From assembly GCA_035433705.1 (NCBI GenBank), contig DAORVK010000018.1:1-57787 (forward strand): 57,787 bases of DNA, in the 5' to 3' direction. The notes beneath the pieces are model-generated. The model was not told the origin of the DNA, searched no databases, and saw only the letters and a list, made by a program, of their open reading frames with translations. The position numbers and the translations under genes were made by a program. Of the stretch, positions 35,383-45,034 are shown one piece after another; positions within the stretch are counted from its first letter, which is position 1, and each line of letters opens with the position of its first letter. This DNA comes from CADEFQ01 sp035433705 (GTDB lineage Bacteria; Pseudomonadota; Gammaproteobacteria; Steroidobacterales; Steroidobacteraceae).

Positions 35383-36630
35383 GTGGGTAATCGCCGCGTC
35401 GTCGTCACCGGAATCGGAATCGTTTCTCCGGTAGGAAGCACCCTCGAGAGCGCCTGGGCCGCGATTCTGGCGGGCGCGAGCGGTATCGGTCCGATCACGC
35501 GCTTCGACGCGTCGGGCTTCGCAACACGCTTTGTCGGCGCGGTACGCGGTTTCGATACCGCGGCCTACCTCGCACCGAAGGAGGCGCGCCGCATGGACCC
35601 CTTCATGCACTACGGCGTCGCTGCCGGCGTGCAGGCGGTCAACGACGCCGGCCTCGATTTCCGGCAGGAGGACCCGACGCGCAGCGGCGTGATCATGGGC
35701 TCCGGTATCGGCGGCCTCGAGGGCATGGAACGCGAGATCGGCACCTGGACCACGACGCAGAACCCCCGCAAGATTTCCCCGTTCTACATCCCGAGCACGA
35801 TCATCAACATGATCGCCGGGCACCTTTCCATCCGCTACGGGATCAACGGCCCCAACCTCGCGGTGGTTTCGGCATGTACGAGCTCCACGCACGCGATCGG
35901 GCTCGCGATGCGGCTCATCCAGCACGGTGACGCCGACATCATGATCGCGGGCGGCGCCGAGCACGCGAGCACACCCACCGCGCTCGCGGGATTCAGTCAG
36001 GCGAAAGCGCTTTCGGAACGGAACGACGCGCCGGAGAAGGCGAGCCGGCCCTGGGACCGCGACCGCGACGGCTTCGTGATGGGCGACGGCGGTGGCGCGG
36101 TGCTCATCGAGGATCTCGAGCATGCGAAAGCCCGCGGTGCGCGCATCTACGCCGAGATCATTGGCTTTGGCATGAGCGGCGACGCCTTTCACATCACCGC
36201 CCCACCGGACGACGGCAACGGCGCGCGCATCGCAATGGTCAATGCGCTGCGCGATGCGGCGATTGCGCCCGCCGACGTGCAATACCTCAATGCACACGCC
36301 ACCTCGACGCCACTCGGCGACGTCGCGGAGACCATCGCGATCAAGCGCGCATTCGGCAATCATGCAGCGAAGCTCGCCGTGAGCTCGACGAAATCGATGA
36401 CGGGACACCTGCTCGGTGCTGCGGGTGCGGTCGAGGGCATCTTTTCGGTGCTCGCGATCCGCGACGGCGTCGCGCCGCCCACGATCAACCTCGAGAACGC
36501 CGATCCGGCCTGCGATCTCGATTACGTGCCGAATATCGCCCGGCGCATGCCGATCGAGGTTTCGATGTCGAACTCGTTCGGGTTCGGCGGCACGAACGGC
36601 ACCGTCGTCTTTCGTCGCTTCACGGGTTGA
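35383..36630 (+). CDS. fabF: Beta-ketoacyl-[ACP] synthase II
   Basis: This 415-residue condensing enzyme adds two carbons from malonyl-ACP to acyl-ACP. The Cys-His-His triad is Cys165 (SACTSS), His305 (NAHATSTPLGD) and His342 (STKSMTGHLLGA). GTG at 35383 is used because AAAGG stands five bases upstream and NRRVVVTGIG follows. Family length is about 413. Confidence 0.97.
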   Translation: MGNRRVVVTGIGIVSPVGSTLESAWAAILAGASGIGPITRFDASGFATRFVGAVRGFDTAAYLAPKEARRMDPFMHYGVAAGVQAVNDAGLDFRQEDPTRSGVIMGSGIGGLEGMEREIGTWTTTQNPRKISPFYIPSTIINMIAGHLSIRYGINGPNLAVVSACTSSTHAIGLAMRLIQHGDADIMIAGGAEHASTPTALAGFSQAKALSERNDAPEKASRPWDRDRDGFVMGDGGGAVLIEDLEHAKARGARIYAEIIGFGMSGDAFHITAPPDDGNGARIAMVNALRDAAIAPADVQYLNAHATSTPLGDVAETIAIKRAFGNHAAKLAVSSTKSMTGHLLGAAGAVEGIFSVLAIRDGVAPPTINLENADPACDLDYVPNIARRMPIEVSMSNSFGFGGTNGTVVFRRFTG

Positions 36631-36640
36631 TCCGATCGCC

Positions 36641-38035
36641 ATGGCCGCACGCGAAGCGCGTCGCCGGCTCGAAGTTACGCCCCGGGTGCTGCGTCGCCTG
36701 ATCGGCGCGCGTCCCGACTATTTTCCGGTTCTGCTCGACAGTGCGGCGCAGGATGCGAAGGGCTCGCACGGAGCGCGCACGTTGCTGGCCGCCGCGCCGA
36801 GCGCGTTCCTTGCCCTGGATCGCGACAACCGCCTCGTTGCAAGGGGCGACGTGCCGCCGGGGATCGCTGTGCGGCAGGGCCGCACGGGTGGATTTCTTGC
36901 TGCCCTCGACTCCTGGTGGCGCGGCATTCAAGCCAGCGAGGCGAACAGCAACGGACTCGCCGGCGGCTGGGTCGTCTATCTCGGTTATGAGATGGCGCAG
37001 GAGATCGAGCCAGGCCTTCATCTGCCGGCAGGTCGGCTGCCATGGCGGGCCGTCGCCATGCGCGTGCGCGGCATGATTGTCCACGACGCGCAGTCCGAAG
37101 CTGTCGAGATCGTCGTCAGGGCGCAGGAGAGCGCACTGCTCGACGAGATCGAGGGACACGTGATGGCTGTGCAAGCCGCCCCGGCATCGCCCGAGGAACC
37201 TGGTGCTGTCGGTACGCGACTCGAAGAAGAACCCGCAGAGCGCTTCCTCGCTCGAGTACTGAGCGCACAGGAGCACATTCGCGCAGGCAACATCTACCAG
37301 GCGAACCTTTCGCGCTGGTGGCGGACCGGCTGGCAACATGCCTCCGAGAGCCTCTACGAGCGTCTGCGTGCCGCCAACCCCGCCCCCTTCGCCGCCTACG
37401 CACGTTTCCCCGACATGGATATCCTGTGCTCGTCGCCCGAGCGCCTGCTTGCCATCACCGGGCGTGGCGCAAGCACGCGGCCGATCGCGGGCACCCGCCC
37501 GCGCAGCCTGCGACCCGGTGAAGACCTGCGTGAGAAAGCAGGACTCGTCGCGCACCCGAAGGAGCGCGCGGAGCACGTGATGCTCATCGATCTCGAGAGG
37601 AACGACCTGGGCCGCGTCTGCGAGGCCGGCAGCATACGCGTCGACGAATACATGGCCGTTGAAAGCTTTGCGCATGTGCACCACATCGTGTCGAATGTGA
37701 GTGGCACGCTGCGTTCGTCGGTCACCCCCATCGAGGCGTTGCGCGCGGTGTTCCCGGGAGGCACGATCACTGGCGTGCCGAAGGTGCGCTGCATGCAGAT
37801 CATCGCCGAGCTGGAAGGCGAGGGGCGCGATGCCTACACGGGGTCGATCGGCTGGTTGTCGAGCGCCGGCGATGCCGATTTCAACATCCTCATCCGCACG
37901 TTGACGCTGGCGGGCGGGCAACTCGAAGCGCGCGCGGGCGCTGGCATCGTCGCCGACTCGAACCCCGAACGCGAGCTCGAAGAAACGCGCGCCAAGGCGC
38001 GCGGGTTGCTCGCGGCTCTCGGTGTGAACGCTTGA
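36641..38035 (+). CDS. pabB: Aminodeoxychorismate synthase component I (TrpE/PabB family)
   Basis: This 464-residue chorismate-using enzyme has the family blocks DLERNDLGRV, FPGGTITGVPKVRCMQI, YTGSIGW and GAGIVADSNPERELEET. It sits directly before pabC, so it should make 4-amino-4-deoxychorismate for folate. One feature is odd: the block PIxGT reads PIAGT, as in anthranilate synthase TrpE, whereas E. coli-type PabB has PIKGT with a catalytic lysine. It is therefore either an alanine-type PabB or a TrpE-like enzyme. No glutamine amidotransferase partner lies nearby. Confidence 0.82.
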   Translation: MAAREARRRLEVTPRVLRRLIGARPDYFPVLLDSAAQDAKGSHGARTLLAAAPSAFLALDRDNRLVARGDVPPGIAVRQGRTGGFLAALDSWWRGIQASEANSNGLAGGWVVYLGYEMAQEIEPGLHLPAGRLPWRAVAMRVRGMIVHDAQSEAVEIVVRAQESALLDEIEGHVMAVQAAPASPEEPGAVGTRLEEEPAERFLARVLSAQEHIRAGNIYQANLSRWWRTGWQHASESLYERLRAANPAPFAAYARFPDMDILCSSPERLLAITGRGASTRPIAGTRPRSLRPGEDLREKAGLVAHPKERAEHVMLIDLERNDLGRVCEAGSIRVDEYMAVESFAHVHHIVSNVSGTLRSSVTPIEALRAVFPGGTITGVPKVRCMQIIAELEGEGRDAYTGSIGWLSSAGDADFNILIRTLTLAGGQLEARAGAGIVADSNPERELEETRAKARGLLAALGVNA

Positions 38036-38859
38036 TGCTTGCGGCATGGGTGGACGGTGCGCCGGCGAGCACGATCAGCCTCGATGACCGCGGCCTGCAT
38101 TATGGAGATGGGCTCTTTGAAACCATCGGCGCGAGCGGTGGCCATGCGCGTTTTCTTGAGGCGCACCTCGCGCGGCTCATGCGCGGCTGCGCCGCTCTGT
38201 CGATCCCCGCGCCCGACACGGCCCTGTTGCGGTTCGAGGTGCAACGCGCGGCGGCGGCGGCGGCGCATGTCCTCGTCAAGCTGATCGTGACGCGCGGCGC
38301 GGCGCTCGAACGTGGGTACGCGTTTACGGGGGGCGAGGTGCCACGCCGAATCGTGTGTGCGTACCTCTGGCCCGAAGGCCCTGATGGCGAGCGGGCGCCG
38401 GCGCGCGCGGCGATGGCGGAACTGCGCACCGGCCGGCCGCTGCTTGCGGGCATCAAGCACCTCAACCGGCTGGAACAGGTGATGGCACGACAGGAAGCGC
38501 GGCAGCGCGACCTCGACGAAGTCATACTTTGCAACGATGAAGGTTTCGTCACGGGTGGAAGCATGACGAACGTGTTCGCGCTCGTCGACGGGCGACTCGT
38601 GACGCCGCCCGCAGGGCAGTGCGCGGTCGCCGGCGTGGTGCGCGCGCAGCTCCTCGGGACGGCGGGGCGACTCGGGATCACGACCGGCGAGCTGTCACTC
38701 GCACCGCAGGTGCTGCAGTCTGCGCAAGCGCTCTGGCTCACCAACGTGCGCGTGGGTCTGTGGCCGGTGGCTTCCTTCGGGCAGCGCGTCTTCGCCGCGC
38801 ACGAGTGGACGCCAAGGCTGCAGGGCGCGCTCCGCGATGCCGCCATGGAAGCATTGTGA
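38035..38859 (+). CDS. pabC: Aminodeoxychorismate lyase
   Basis: This 274-residue fold-type IV PLP enzyme cleaves pyruvate from aminodeoxychorismate to give p-aminobenzoate. The catalytic lysine is Lys141 in AGIKHLNRLEQV, and the start has the DRGLHYGDGLFET motif. FVTGGSMTNVFAL near residue 175 is typical. ATG at 38035 shares a base with the pabB stop (TGATG). Confidence 0.93.
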   Translation: MLAAWVDGAPASTISLDDRGLHYGDGLFETIGASGGHARFLEAHLARLMRGCAALSIPAPDTALLRFEVQRAAAAAAHVLVKLIVTRGAALERGYAFTGGEVPRRIVCAYLWPEGPDGERAPARAAMAELRTGRPLLAGIKHLNRLEQVMARQEARQRDLDEVILCNDEGFVTGGSMTNVFALVDGRLVTPPAGQCAVAGVVRAQLLGTAGRLGITTGELSLAPQVLQSAQALWLTNVRVGLWPVASFGQRVFAAHEWTPRLQGALRDAAMEAL

Positions 38860-39911
38860 TGCGCAAGGGGCGCCTCGCGACCCTCGTGCTGCTCGCGCTT
38901 GCGGTGGGTCTCACTGCCGTCATGGTCGGCGGGCTCGGCTGGATGGAGCGCATGATGCGCACGCCGGGCCCGCACGCCACGGTCGTGCGCATCCATGTCT
39001 ATCCGGGGCGAAGCCTGCGAACGACCCTGCAGGAAATTGCCGCGCGCGGCGCGTTGCGTGATCCGCGCGCAGTCGAGTGGTATGTGCGCCTGCACGGCGG
39101 GCGTGTAGCGGCCAAGGCAGGTAACTACGATCTGCCGGCGCAGGCGACACCGGCCGATATTCTTGCGCAGCTGAATGCCGGACGTGTCGTGCTTGAGCAG
39201 CTCACCGTGGTCGAGGGCTGGACCTTTGCCGACATGCGCCGTGAAATCGACGGGCATCCGCGCATCAGGCACACGTTGAAGGGGCAACCGGCCGAGGCGG
39301 TCATGCGCGCCATCGGACACGCGGGCAGGCATCCGGAGGGGCGCTTTTTCCCGGACACCTACCGGTTCGCCGACGGCACCACGGATCGCGAAATCTACAG
39401 CCTTGCCTGGGACACGATGGCGCGGGAGCTCGCTGCAGCCTGGGCGATGCGCCGCGCGAATCTGCCGATTGCGAGCGCGGACGAGGCACTGATCCTCGCA
39501 TCGATTGTCGAGAAGGAAACGGCGCTCGCGAGCGAGCGGCCGCTGATCGCGGGCGTCTTCACGGCGCGCCTGCGCAAGGGCATGCGCCTGCAGACCGATC
39601 CGACCGTCATCTACGGGCTCGGCAGCCGCTACGACGGCGACATCAGGCGCCGCGACCTCACGGCCGACACGCCCTACAATACCTACACGCGAGCCGGATT
39701 GCCGCCAACGCCGATCGCACTGCCGGGTCGCGAATCGCTGCGGGCGGTCGTCCAGCCGGACGAAAGCGGAGCCCTGTATTTCGTCGCGACCGGGAAGGGC
39801 GACGGTTCCCACGTATTCTCGAAGACGCTCACCGAACACAACGCGGCCGTGGCGCGCTATCTTGCGCGCCTGCGTGCGCAGCAAGCGCTGCGAGGGAAGG
39901 TGACAAGGTGA
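38859..39911 (+). CDS. mltG: Endolytic murein transglycosylase
   Basis: This 350-residue YceG-family enzyme cuts nascent glycan strands and so sets peptidoglycan chain length. Residues 6-27 form the membrane anchor, then come the LysM-like part (SLRTTLQEIAARG) and the YceG domain with the catalytic Glu in SIVEKETALASERPLIAGVF near residue 220. TDPTVIYGLG and DTPYNTYTRAGLPPTPI are also conserved. ATG shares a base with the pabC stop. Confidence 0.95.
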   Translation: MRKGRLATLVLLALAVGLTAVMVGGLGWMERMMRTPGPHATVVRIHVYPGRSLRTTLQEIAARGALRDPRAVEWYVRLHGGRVAAKAGNYDLPAQATPADILAQLNAGRVVLEQLTVVEGWTFADMRREIDGHPRIRHTLKGQPAEAVMRAIGHAGRHPEGRFFPDTYRFADGTTDREIYSLAWDTMARELAAAWAMRRANLPIASADEALILASIVEKETALASERPLIAGVFTARLRKGMRLQTDPTVIYGLGSRYDGDIRRRDLTADTPYNTYTRAGLPPTPIALPGRESLRAVVQPDESGALYFVATGKGDGSHVFSKTLTEHNAAVARYLARLRAQQALRGKVTR

Positions 39912-40534
39912 CACGGGGGCGCTTCATCACGCTCGAAGGAATCGAAGGGGCGGGCAAGTCGACCGTCGCGGCGCAAATGCGTGAGCGGCTCGCGGAGCGC
40001 GGCGTCACGGTGCGGCTGACCCGCGAGCCTGGCGGTACACCGCTCGCGGAACGCCTGCGCGCGCTTGCGCTCGAGCCGGGCGAGGAACACCTCGCGCCCG
40101 AAGCCGAGACGCTGCTCATGTTCGCGGCCCGGCGCATTCACGTCGACAACTTGATTCGGCCCGCCCTCGAGCGGGGCGAGTGGGTGCTCTGCGACCGGTA
40201 TACGGATGCAACGCGCGCCTATCAGGGCGGCGGGCGCGGCGTGCCGGCCGATTTCATCGAATCACTCGCGCGCATCGTGCACGCGGACGTCGAACCCGAC
40301 CTGACACTGCTGCTCGACCTGCCGCCGGCGCTCGGTCTCGCGCGGGCGGCCGCGAGGCGCGGCGCGAAGGACCGGTTCGAATCGGAGAACAGCGCGTTCT
40401 TCGGGCGCGTGCGGGCAAGCTATCTCGAAATCGCGCGCACTGAGCGGCGCGTAGTCGTCATCGATGCATCCCGGCCCCTCGTGGAGGTTGTTGCGGCATC
40501 GCTCGCCGCAGTGGAAGGGAGGGCCCCGACATGA
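39908..40534 (+). CDS. tmk: Thymidylate kinase
   Basis: This 208-residue kinase turns dTMP into dTDP. The P-loop is EGIEGAGKST (residues 9-18), the DRY motif is CDRYTDATRAYQGGGRG near residue 95, and LTREPGGTPLAE is conserved. It starts with GTG overlapping the mltG stop (GTGA). Confidence 0.97.
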   Translation: MTRGRFITLEGIEGAGKSTVAAQMRERLAERGVTVRLTREPGGTPLAERLRALALEPGEEHLAPEAETLLMFAARRIHVDNLIRPALERGEWVLCDRYTDATRAYQGGGRGVPADFIESLARIVHADVEPDLTLLLDLPPALGLARAAARRGAKDRFESENSAFFGRVRASYLEIARTERRVVVIDASRPLVEVVAASLAAVEGRAPT

Positions 40535-41469
40535 TGCCTGCCGACTGCTTCTGGCTCGCGCCGGCGATGGATGCGCTGCGCAGGGCCCAGCGAGCCGCCC
40601 GGCTGGGTCACGCGCTGCTGATCCACGCCGATCCCGGCTGCGGCGGAGAATTGCTGGCAGCCTGGGCGACGCAGCTCGTCCTGTGCCGGCAGCGTGGCGC
40701 CCCCTGCGGCGAGTGCATTGATTGCCGCCGGTGCTCGGCCGCCATGCATCCGGATGTCTTCGCCGTACAGCCGACCGGGGACTCGAAACAGATCCGGGTG
40801 GCAGATGTGCGTGACTTCTGTGCGGAACTTGCGCTCACGAGCCACGGGGGTGGTTACCGTGTCGGCGTCGTCGCACCCGCCGATTCGCTCAACGCGGCCG
40901 CGGCGAACTCGCTGCTGAAGACGCTCGAAGAGCCGCCGCCTCGCACCCTGATCGTGCTCGTGAGTGCCACGCCATCGCGCCTGCCGGCCACTGTCCGCAG
41001 TCGCTGCGTGCGACTGCGCGTGACGGCGCCCGGTCGCACGGCCACGTTCGCCTGGCTCGGCGAGCGCGGCAAGACGGGCGATCTGATCGCTGCCGCCGAT
41101 ACGCTGGGCGACGCGCCACTCACGTTGCTCGAGGCCGACCTGGCCGGGATCGGGCGCGTCCGCGCCGAGTGCGTGCGCGCGCTCGATGAGGTCGAGCGGG
41201 GCAGGGCAGAACCTTCGCAGCTCGCGGAACGCTGGTCACGGGAGGACTACGCGCTGCGCCTCGCCTGCATCGAGGCGTGGCTCGGCGCGCGAATTCGCTT
41301 GTCAGCCACGCGTTCAAACGGGAATATAGCGCTGCAGTTCGGGCTGCTCGACGCGGTGCGTGAGTTGCGGCGCGAGATCGATACACCGCTCAACAAGTCG
41401 GTGGCGCTCGAACGGTGGCTGTGGCGCCTCGCGAGCGCCGACACAGAGAGGCAGCTGAGGCACGGATGA
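40531..41469 (+). CDS. holB: DNA polymerase III subunit delta'
   Basis: This 312-residue clamp-loader subunit has the zinc module with Cys at about residues 50, 58, 61 and 65 (APCGECIDCRRC) and the sensor-like NSLLKTLEEPP and SRC motif (TVRSRCVRL). Walker A is degenerate (HADPGCGGE), as in delta' of E. coli. ATG at 40531 overlaps the tmk stop; ATG 40534 follows directly and is equally possible. Confidence 0.93.
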   Translation: MMPADCFWLAPAMDALRRAQRAARLGHALLIHADPGCGGELLAAWATQLVLCRQRGAPCGECIDCRRCSAAMHPDVFAVQPTGDSKQIRVADVRDFCAELALTSHGGGYRVGVVAPADSLNAAAANSLLKTLEEPPPRTLIVLVSATPSRLPATVRSRCVRLRVTAPGRTATFAWLGERGKTGDLIAAADTLGDAPLTLLEADLAGIGRVRAECVRALDEVERGRAEPSQLAERWSREDYALRLACIEAWLGARIRLSATRSNGNIALQFGLLDAVRELRREIDTPLNKSVALERWLWRLASADTERQLRHG

Positions 41470-41828
41470 AGGACCCTACAGCGCGTACCGGCAACAAGCC
41501 CGGTCTTCTGACCCTCACGATCAAGGACAAGAGCGCCTTGTACCTTGCGTACATGCCGTTCGTGAAAAATGGCGGGCTCTTCATTCCGACGAACAGCAAC
41601 TACCGTCTCGGCGACGAAGTTTTCATGTTGCTGAACCTCATGGGCGAGGACGAGAAGCTGCCGGTCGCGGGCCGGGTGATCTGGGTGACCCCGAAGGGCG
41701 CGCAAGGCAAGCGCACGGCGGGGATCGGCGTGCAGTTCAGCGACCAGGATCGCGGGCAGACGCAGAAAAAAATCGAGACCTATCTCGCCGGCGCACTGTC
41801 CGGCGACAAGGCTACGCACACGATGTAG
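41466..41828 (+). CDS. pilZ: PilZ-domain protein (type IV pilus-associated)
   Basis: This 120-residue protein is a single PilZ domain without the RxxxR/DxSxxG di-GMP motif at full strength, like Pseudomonas PilZ, which does not bind c-di-GMP well. GLFIPTNSNYRLGDEVFMLLNLM and KTAGIGVQF are family features. It helps type IV pilus assembly, and the holB-pilZ order is conserved in gammaproteobacteria. ATG overlaps the holB stop, and its stop abuts the convergent gene. Confidence 0.92.
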   Translation: MKDPTARTGNKPGLLTLTIKDKSALYLAYMPFVKNGGLFIPTNSNYRLGDEVFMLLNLMGEDEKLPVAGRVIWVTPKGAQGKRTAGIGVQFSDQDRGQTQKKIETYLAGALSGDKATHTM

Positions 41829-42908
41829 TCAACCGGTGCGGCGCAGGCCGAGGTCGGTGCTCGTGAGCCCGCCCTTCAGCACGTAGGCGTCGAAGCCGCG
41901 TTCCACGAGAATGAACGCTCCGGCGGAGCTGCGCCTGCCGGTATCGCAGCAGACCACGTACTTCGTGCCGCGATCGAGCGTCGAGAGCTTCATGCGGATG
42001 AAGTAGAGCGGGATATTGATCGAATCCTCGATCTTGAAATTCTGGTATTCGGACGGCAGGCGCACGTCCAGCCACTTGCCACCCTTTGCCACGATCTCGC
42101 GCGCCTGCTCGTCGGTGACCCACTGCAACAGCGGCTCGTTCATCAGTTCGCGGAAGTCCTGCTTGTTGAGCCGCATCAGGACGCCGTCCGTGAGCATGGA
42201 AATGGTCGCGTTGCGCTTGGCCTCCGCGATCAGGGCTTCCTCGCCGAACGTATCGCCCACACCGAGCTCGGCAAGCTTGATGCCGTCCTTGTTGAGTGGC
42301 GTCTCCCGCGTGACCTGGCAGCGGCCCTTGACGATGGCATAGAAAAAATCGCCTTCGTCACCCTGCTTGATGACCACTTCACCGGCGCGATAGGCCTGGC
42401 GCTGCATACGGATAAAAATCGCCTGGATGTTCGCGGGCGGAATACGGTGGAACGACTTGGTCGAAAGCAGTGTCGTCATCCAGTCGTCCGCGTTGCCGCC
42501 GCCCTCGAGATCGGCCTGCAGTTCCGACACCTCGTAGCTGCCGGTCTGGTCCCAGGTGATCATCACGTCGAGGAGATCGCTGTCGATGGACAGGTATTCG
42601 ATCTGGTCGACGGCACGAGCCGTGTACTTGCGCGGCTGGCCAGGAGTGAGCGGGTTACGGGCCTCCGGGGTTCCCCCCTTGATCATGGCGGCCGTGCGAT
42701 CGCCGGCACGCAGTTCGACCATGCCTTTCACCAGCCAGAACGTGCGCTTGTCCGACTCGCCTTCCTTGAAGAGCACGCGCCCCGAGCCCATCGTGCGCAC
42801 GGTGATCTTCTTGGCGAGCGCGTGCAGGTTCTCCGCCTTCATGCCCTCGAGGGGCGCGAAGGCCTTGAGCAGAGGAACTGTTGCGGGGCGGCCTTGATCC
42901 TGTGACAT
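41829..42908 (-). CDS. Cyclic-nucleotide-binding domain and rhodanese fusion protein
   Basis: This 359-residue protein has two cNMP-type domains, residues 15-115 (degenerate) and 145-255. The second has the binding cassette GDTFGEEALIAEAKRNAT (residues 219-236). A rhodanese domain fills about 260-359, with the active-site loop Cys321 in CCDTGRRSSAG. There is no DNA-binding or kinase domain, so it is probably a cyclic-nucleotide-regulated sulfurtransferase or a sensor. The start ATG 42908 has GAAGG upstream. Its stop touches the pilZ stop head-to-tail with no gap. The role is unknown. Confidence 0.8.
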   Translation of the reverse strand: MSQDQGRPATVPLLKAFAPLEGMKAENLHALAKKITVRTMGSGRVLFKEGESDKRTFWLVKGMVELRAGDRTAAMIKGGTPEARNPLTPGQPRKYTARAVDQIEYLSIDSDLLDVMITWDQTGSYEVSELQADLEGGGNADDWMTTLLSTKSFHRIPPANIQAIFIRMQRQAYRAGEVVIKQGDEGDFFYAIVKGRCQVTRETPLNKDGIKLAELGVGDTFGEEALIAEAKRNATISMLTDGVLMRLNKQDFRELMNEPLLQWVTDEQAREIVAKGGKWLDVRLPSEYQNFKIEDSINIPLYFIRMKLSTLDRGTKYVVCCDTGRRSSAGAFILVERGFDAYVLKGGLTSTDLGLRRTG

Positions 42909-42990
42909 CAACCTTCGATCCGCGGCACATTATGGTGCGTCGCAATCGCCCGGATCGTAGCACAGTGGCTTTTTCCCTCAGGTACGCAGT

Positions 42991-45033
42991 TCACGCCTTG
43001 CCCGCCTCGAGGCGATCCCAGCCCGCATCGGGCGCAAAACGGGAGCCATGGCGTACTGCGAGTTCTTCGAGCCGGCGCACGATCTCTCGCGGCCCCCGCT
43101 GCTTCGCATAGGCGATCGGGCCGCCCCTGAAGGGTGCGAAGCCCGTGCCGAACATTACGCCTGCGTCGAGCAGGTCCGCGTCCTCGACTGTGGCCTCGCG
43201 TAACACGGCGACGCTTTCGTTCACGAGTGCGAGGATCAGCCGGTCCACAAGGTCGTCGGGCGCCCGCGCGTGACCCGGATCCGGCTTCACCGCCTTGCCA
43301 CTCTGCCACTCGTAGTAGCCGCGACCGCTCTTGCGGCCAAGTTCCTTTGCGGCGAGATGCTTCGCGAGTGTCGGCAGGCTCGGCGCAGAACGCCCCGACT
43401 CCTGTGCGATGATCGCGCCCACGTGTTCGCCAACATCGAGACCGACGACATCGGCGAGCTCGATCGGGCCCATCGGCATGCCGAACTCGACCGCGACGCG
43501 ATCGATCAACGCGCCCGGCACGCCTTCCTCCAGCGCGAGCATGGCTTCCTGCAGATAGGGCATGAGAACCCGGTTGACGACGAAGCCCGGCGCGCTGCGG
43601 CAGGGCAGCGGCAGCTTGTCGATTCTGCGCGCGAAACCGAGTGCAGTCGTGAAGACGTCGTCGCGGGTGCCTGCGCCGCGCACGATCTCGACGAGTGGCA
43701 TCTGGGCCACGGGGTTGAAGAAGTGCAGGCCGACGAGCCGCGTCGGGTCCGCGAGCCGCTCAGCGAGCAGTTCGAGTCTGATGCTCGACGTATTCGTCGC
43801 GAGAAGCGCGCCCGGCTTCATGCGAGGCTCGAGCGTTGCGTAGAGCGCGCGCTTGGCGTCTGCGTTTTCGTAGATCGCCTCGATGACCACGTCAGCCTGC
43901 GACACGCCGTCGCCCGCGACATCGGCCTTGAGACGCGCGAGCGTGGCCGCGATGCCGGCCTCGTCCTTGAGCCGCTTCGTGAAATGCTCGCGGGCGCGGG
44001 CAAGCGCTGGCTCGATGAACCTGAGCTCCCGATCCTGCAGCGTGACATCGAAGCCGCGCAGCGCGCACCAGGCGGCGATGTCGCCGCCCATCACGCCCGC
44101 GCCGATGACATGGACACGTTGCAGGTCGTTCGGCGGCCGGCCGCCGAGCGCCTTCAGGCGGTCCTGCAGGAAAAATGCGCGCACGAGGTTGCGTGACGCG
44201 TCGGTCAGGAAAAGTTGTGCAATCGAGCGTGCCTCCGCATCGAAGGCGGCCGGGCCACGCGCGCCGTAACGGGCCCAGAGATCGATGATCGCGTAGGGCG
44301 CCGGATAATGATCCTGGCGCACGCGCGCGGCGACCTGCTTCCCGAACGCGGGCTTGACGAACGGCCGGACTACCGACCATGAGAGCGCGCGTGCAGCAAG
44401 CGGCGGTCGACGGGGCGCGGGCGGGCGCAATGCCAGCGTGCGCGCCGCGGCGTCGAGCTGCCCGCGCGGGACGAGTCGATCGATGAGCCCGAGCCGCAGT
44501 GCCTTGTCGCCGCGCACGGGTTTACCGGTGAGCATCAGCTCGAGCGCTTCCTTCGCTCCGATCAGACGTACCGTGCGAACAGTGCCGCCGAAGCCCGGGT
44601 GGATGCCGAGTTGTACTTCGGGCAGACCGAGCGACACTTTGTCGTCGTCGGCCGCCACCCGGTAACGGCAGGCGAGCGCGAGCTCGAGACCGCCGCCGAG
44701 TGCAAAGCCGTTGATGGCGGCGACGGTGGGGCAGGGCAGCGCCTCGAGGCGATCGAGTACCTGTTGTCCGGCGCGGATCAGCGCGTAGGCGTCGTCCCTG
44801 GAAGTCAGCGGCACGAACTCGTTGATGTCGGCACCGGCCACGAAGCCGCTCGTCTTGGCAGAGCGCACGACCACCGCCCTGGGCGGCTCCGCGCAGAGTT
44901 TGTCCAGCAGGCTGTCCAGTTCGGTCAGCACCGCTTTCGAGAGCACGTTTGCCGAAGTTCCCGGCTTGTCGAGCGTCAGTGTGACGAGTCCTTCAGCATC
45001 GCGCGCGAGAGTCCAGGCGGGGGCGTCGGGCAT
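42991..45033 (-). CDS. fadJ: Fatty-acid oxidation enzyme alpha (enoyl-CoA hydratase/3-hydroxyacyl-CoA dehydrogenase)
   Basis: This 680-residue fused enzyme runs two steps of beta-oxidation. Residues 1-190 are the crotonase unit (GFVAGADINEF, the GGGLELALACRYR loop, GLPEVQLGIHPGFGGT). From about 310 is the NAD-binding unit with HVIGAGVMGGDIAAW, then HFFNPVAQMPLVEIV carrying the catalytic His, and the C-terminal dehydrogenase domain with GPIELADVVGLDVG. Layout fits FadJ/FadB. No thiolase follows, so a FadI partner lies elsewhere. Start ATG 45033 is one base from the EEP gene stop. Confidence 0.93.
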   Translation of the reverse strand: MPDAPAWTLARDAEGLVTLTLDKPGTSANVLSKAVLTELDSLLDKLCAEPPRAVVVRSAKTSGFVAGADINEFVPLTSRDDAYALIRAGQQVLDRLEALPCPTVAAINGFALGGGLELALACRYRVAADDDKVSLGLPEVQLGIHPGFGGTVRTVRLIGAKEALELMLTGKPVRGDKALRLGLIDRLVPRGQLDAAARTLALRPPAPRRPPLAARALSWSVVRPFVKPAFGKQVAARVRQDHYPAPYAIIDLWARYGARGPAAFDAEARSIAQLFLTDASRNLVRAFFLQDRLKALGGRPPNDLQRVHVIGAGVMGGDIAAWCALRGFDVTLQDRELRFIEPALARAREHFTKRLKDEAGIAATLARLKADVAGDGVSQADVVIEAIYENADAKRALYATLEPRMKPGALLATNTSSIRLELLAERLADPTRLVGLHFFNPVAQMPLVEIVRGAGTRDDVFTTALGFARRIDKLPLPCRSAPGFVVNRVLMPYLQEAMLALEEGVPGALIDRVAVEFGMPMGPIELADVVGLDVGEHVGAIIAQESGRSAPSLPTLAKHLAAKELGRKSGRGYYEWQSGKAVKPDPGHARAPDDLVDRLILALVNESVAVLREATVEDADLLDAGVMFGTGFAPFRGGPIAYAKQRGPREIVRRLEELAVRHGSRFAPDAGWDRLEAGKA

Positions 45034-45034
45034 T

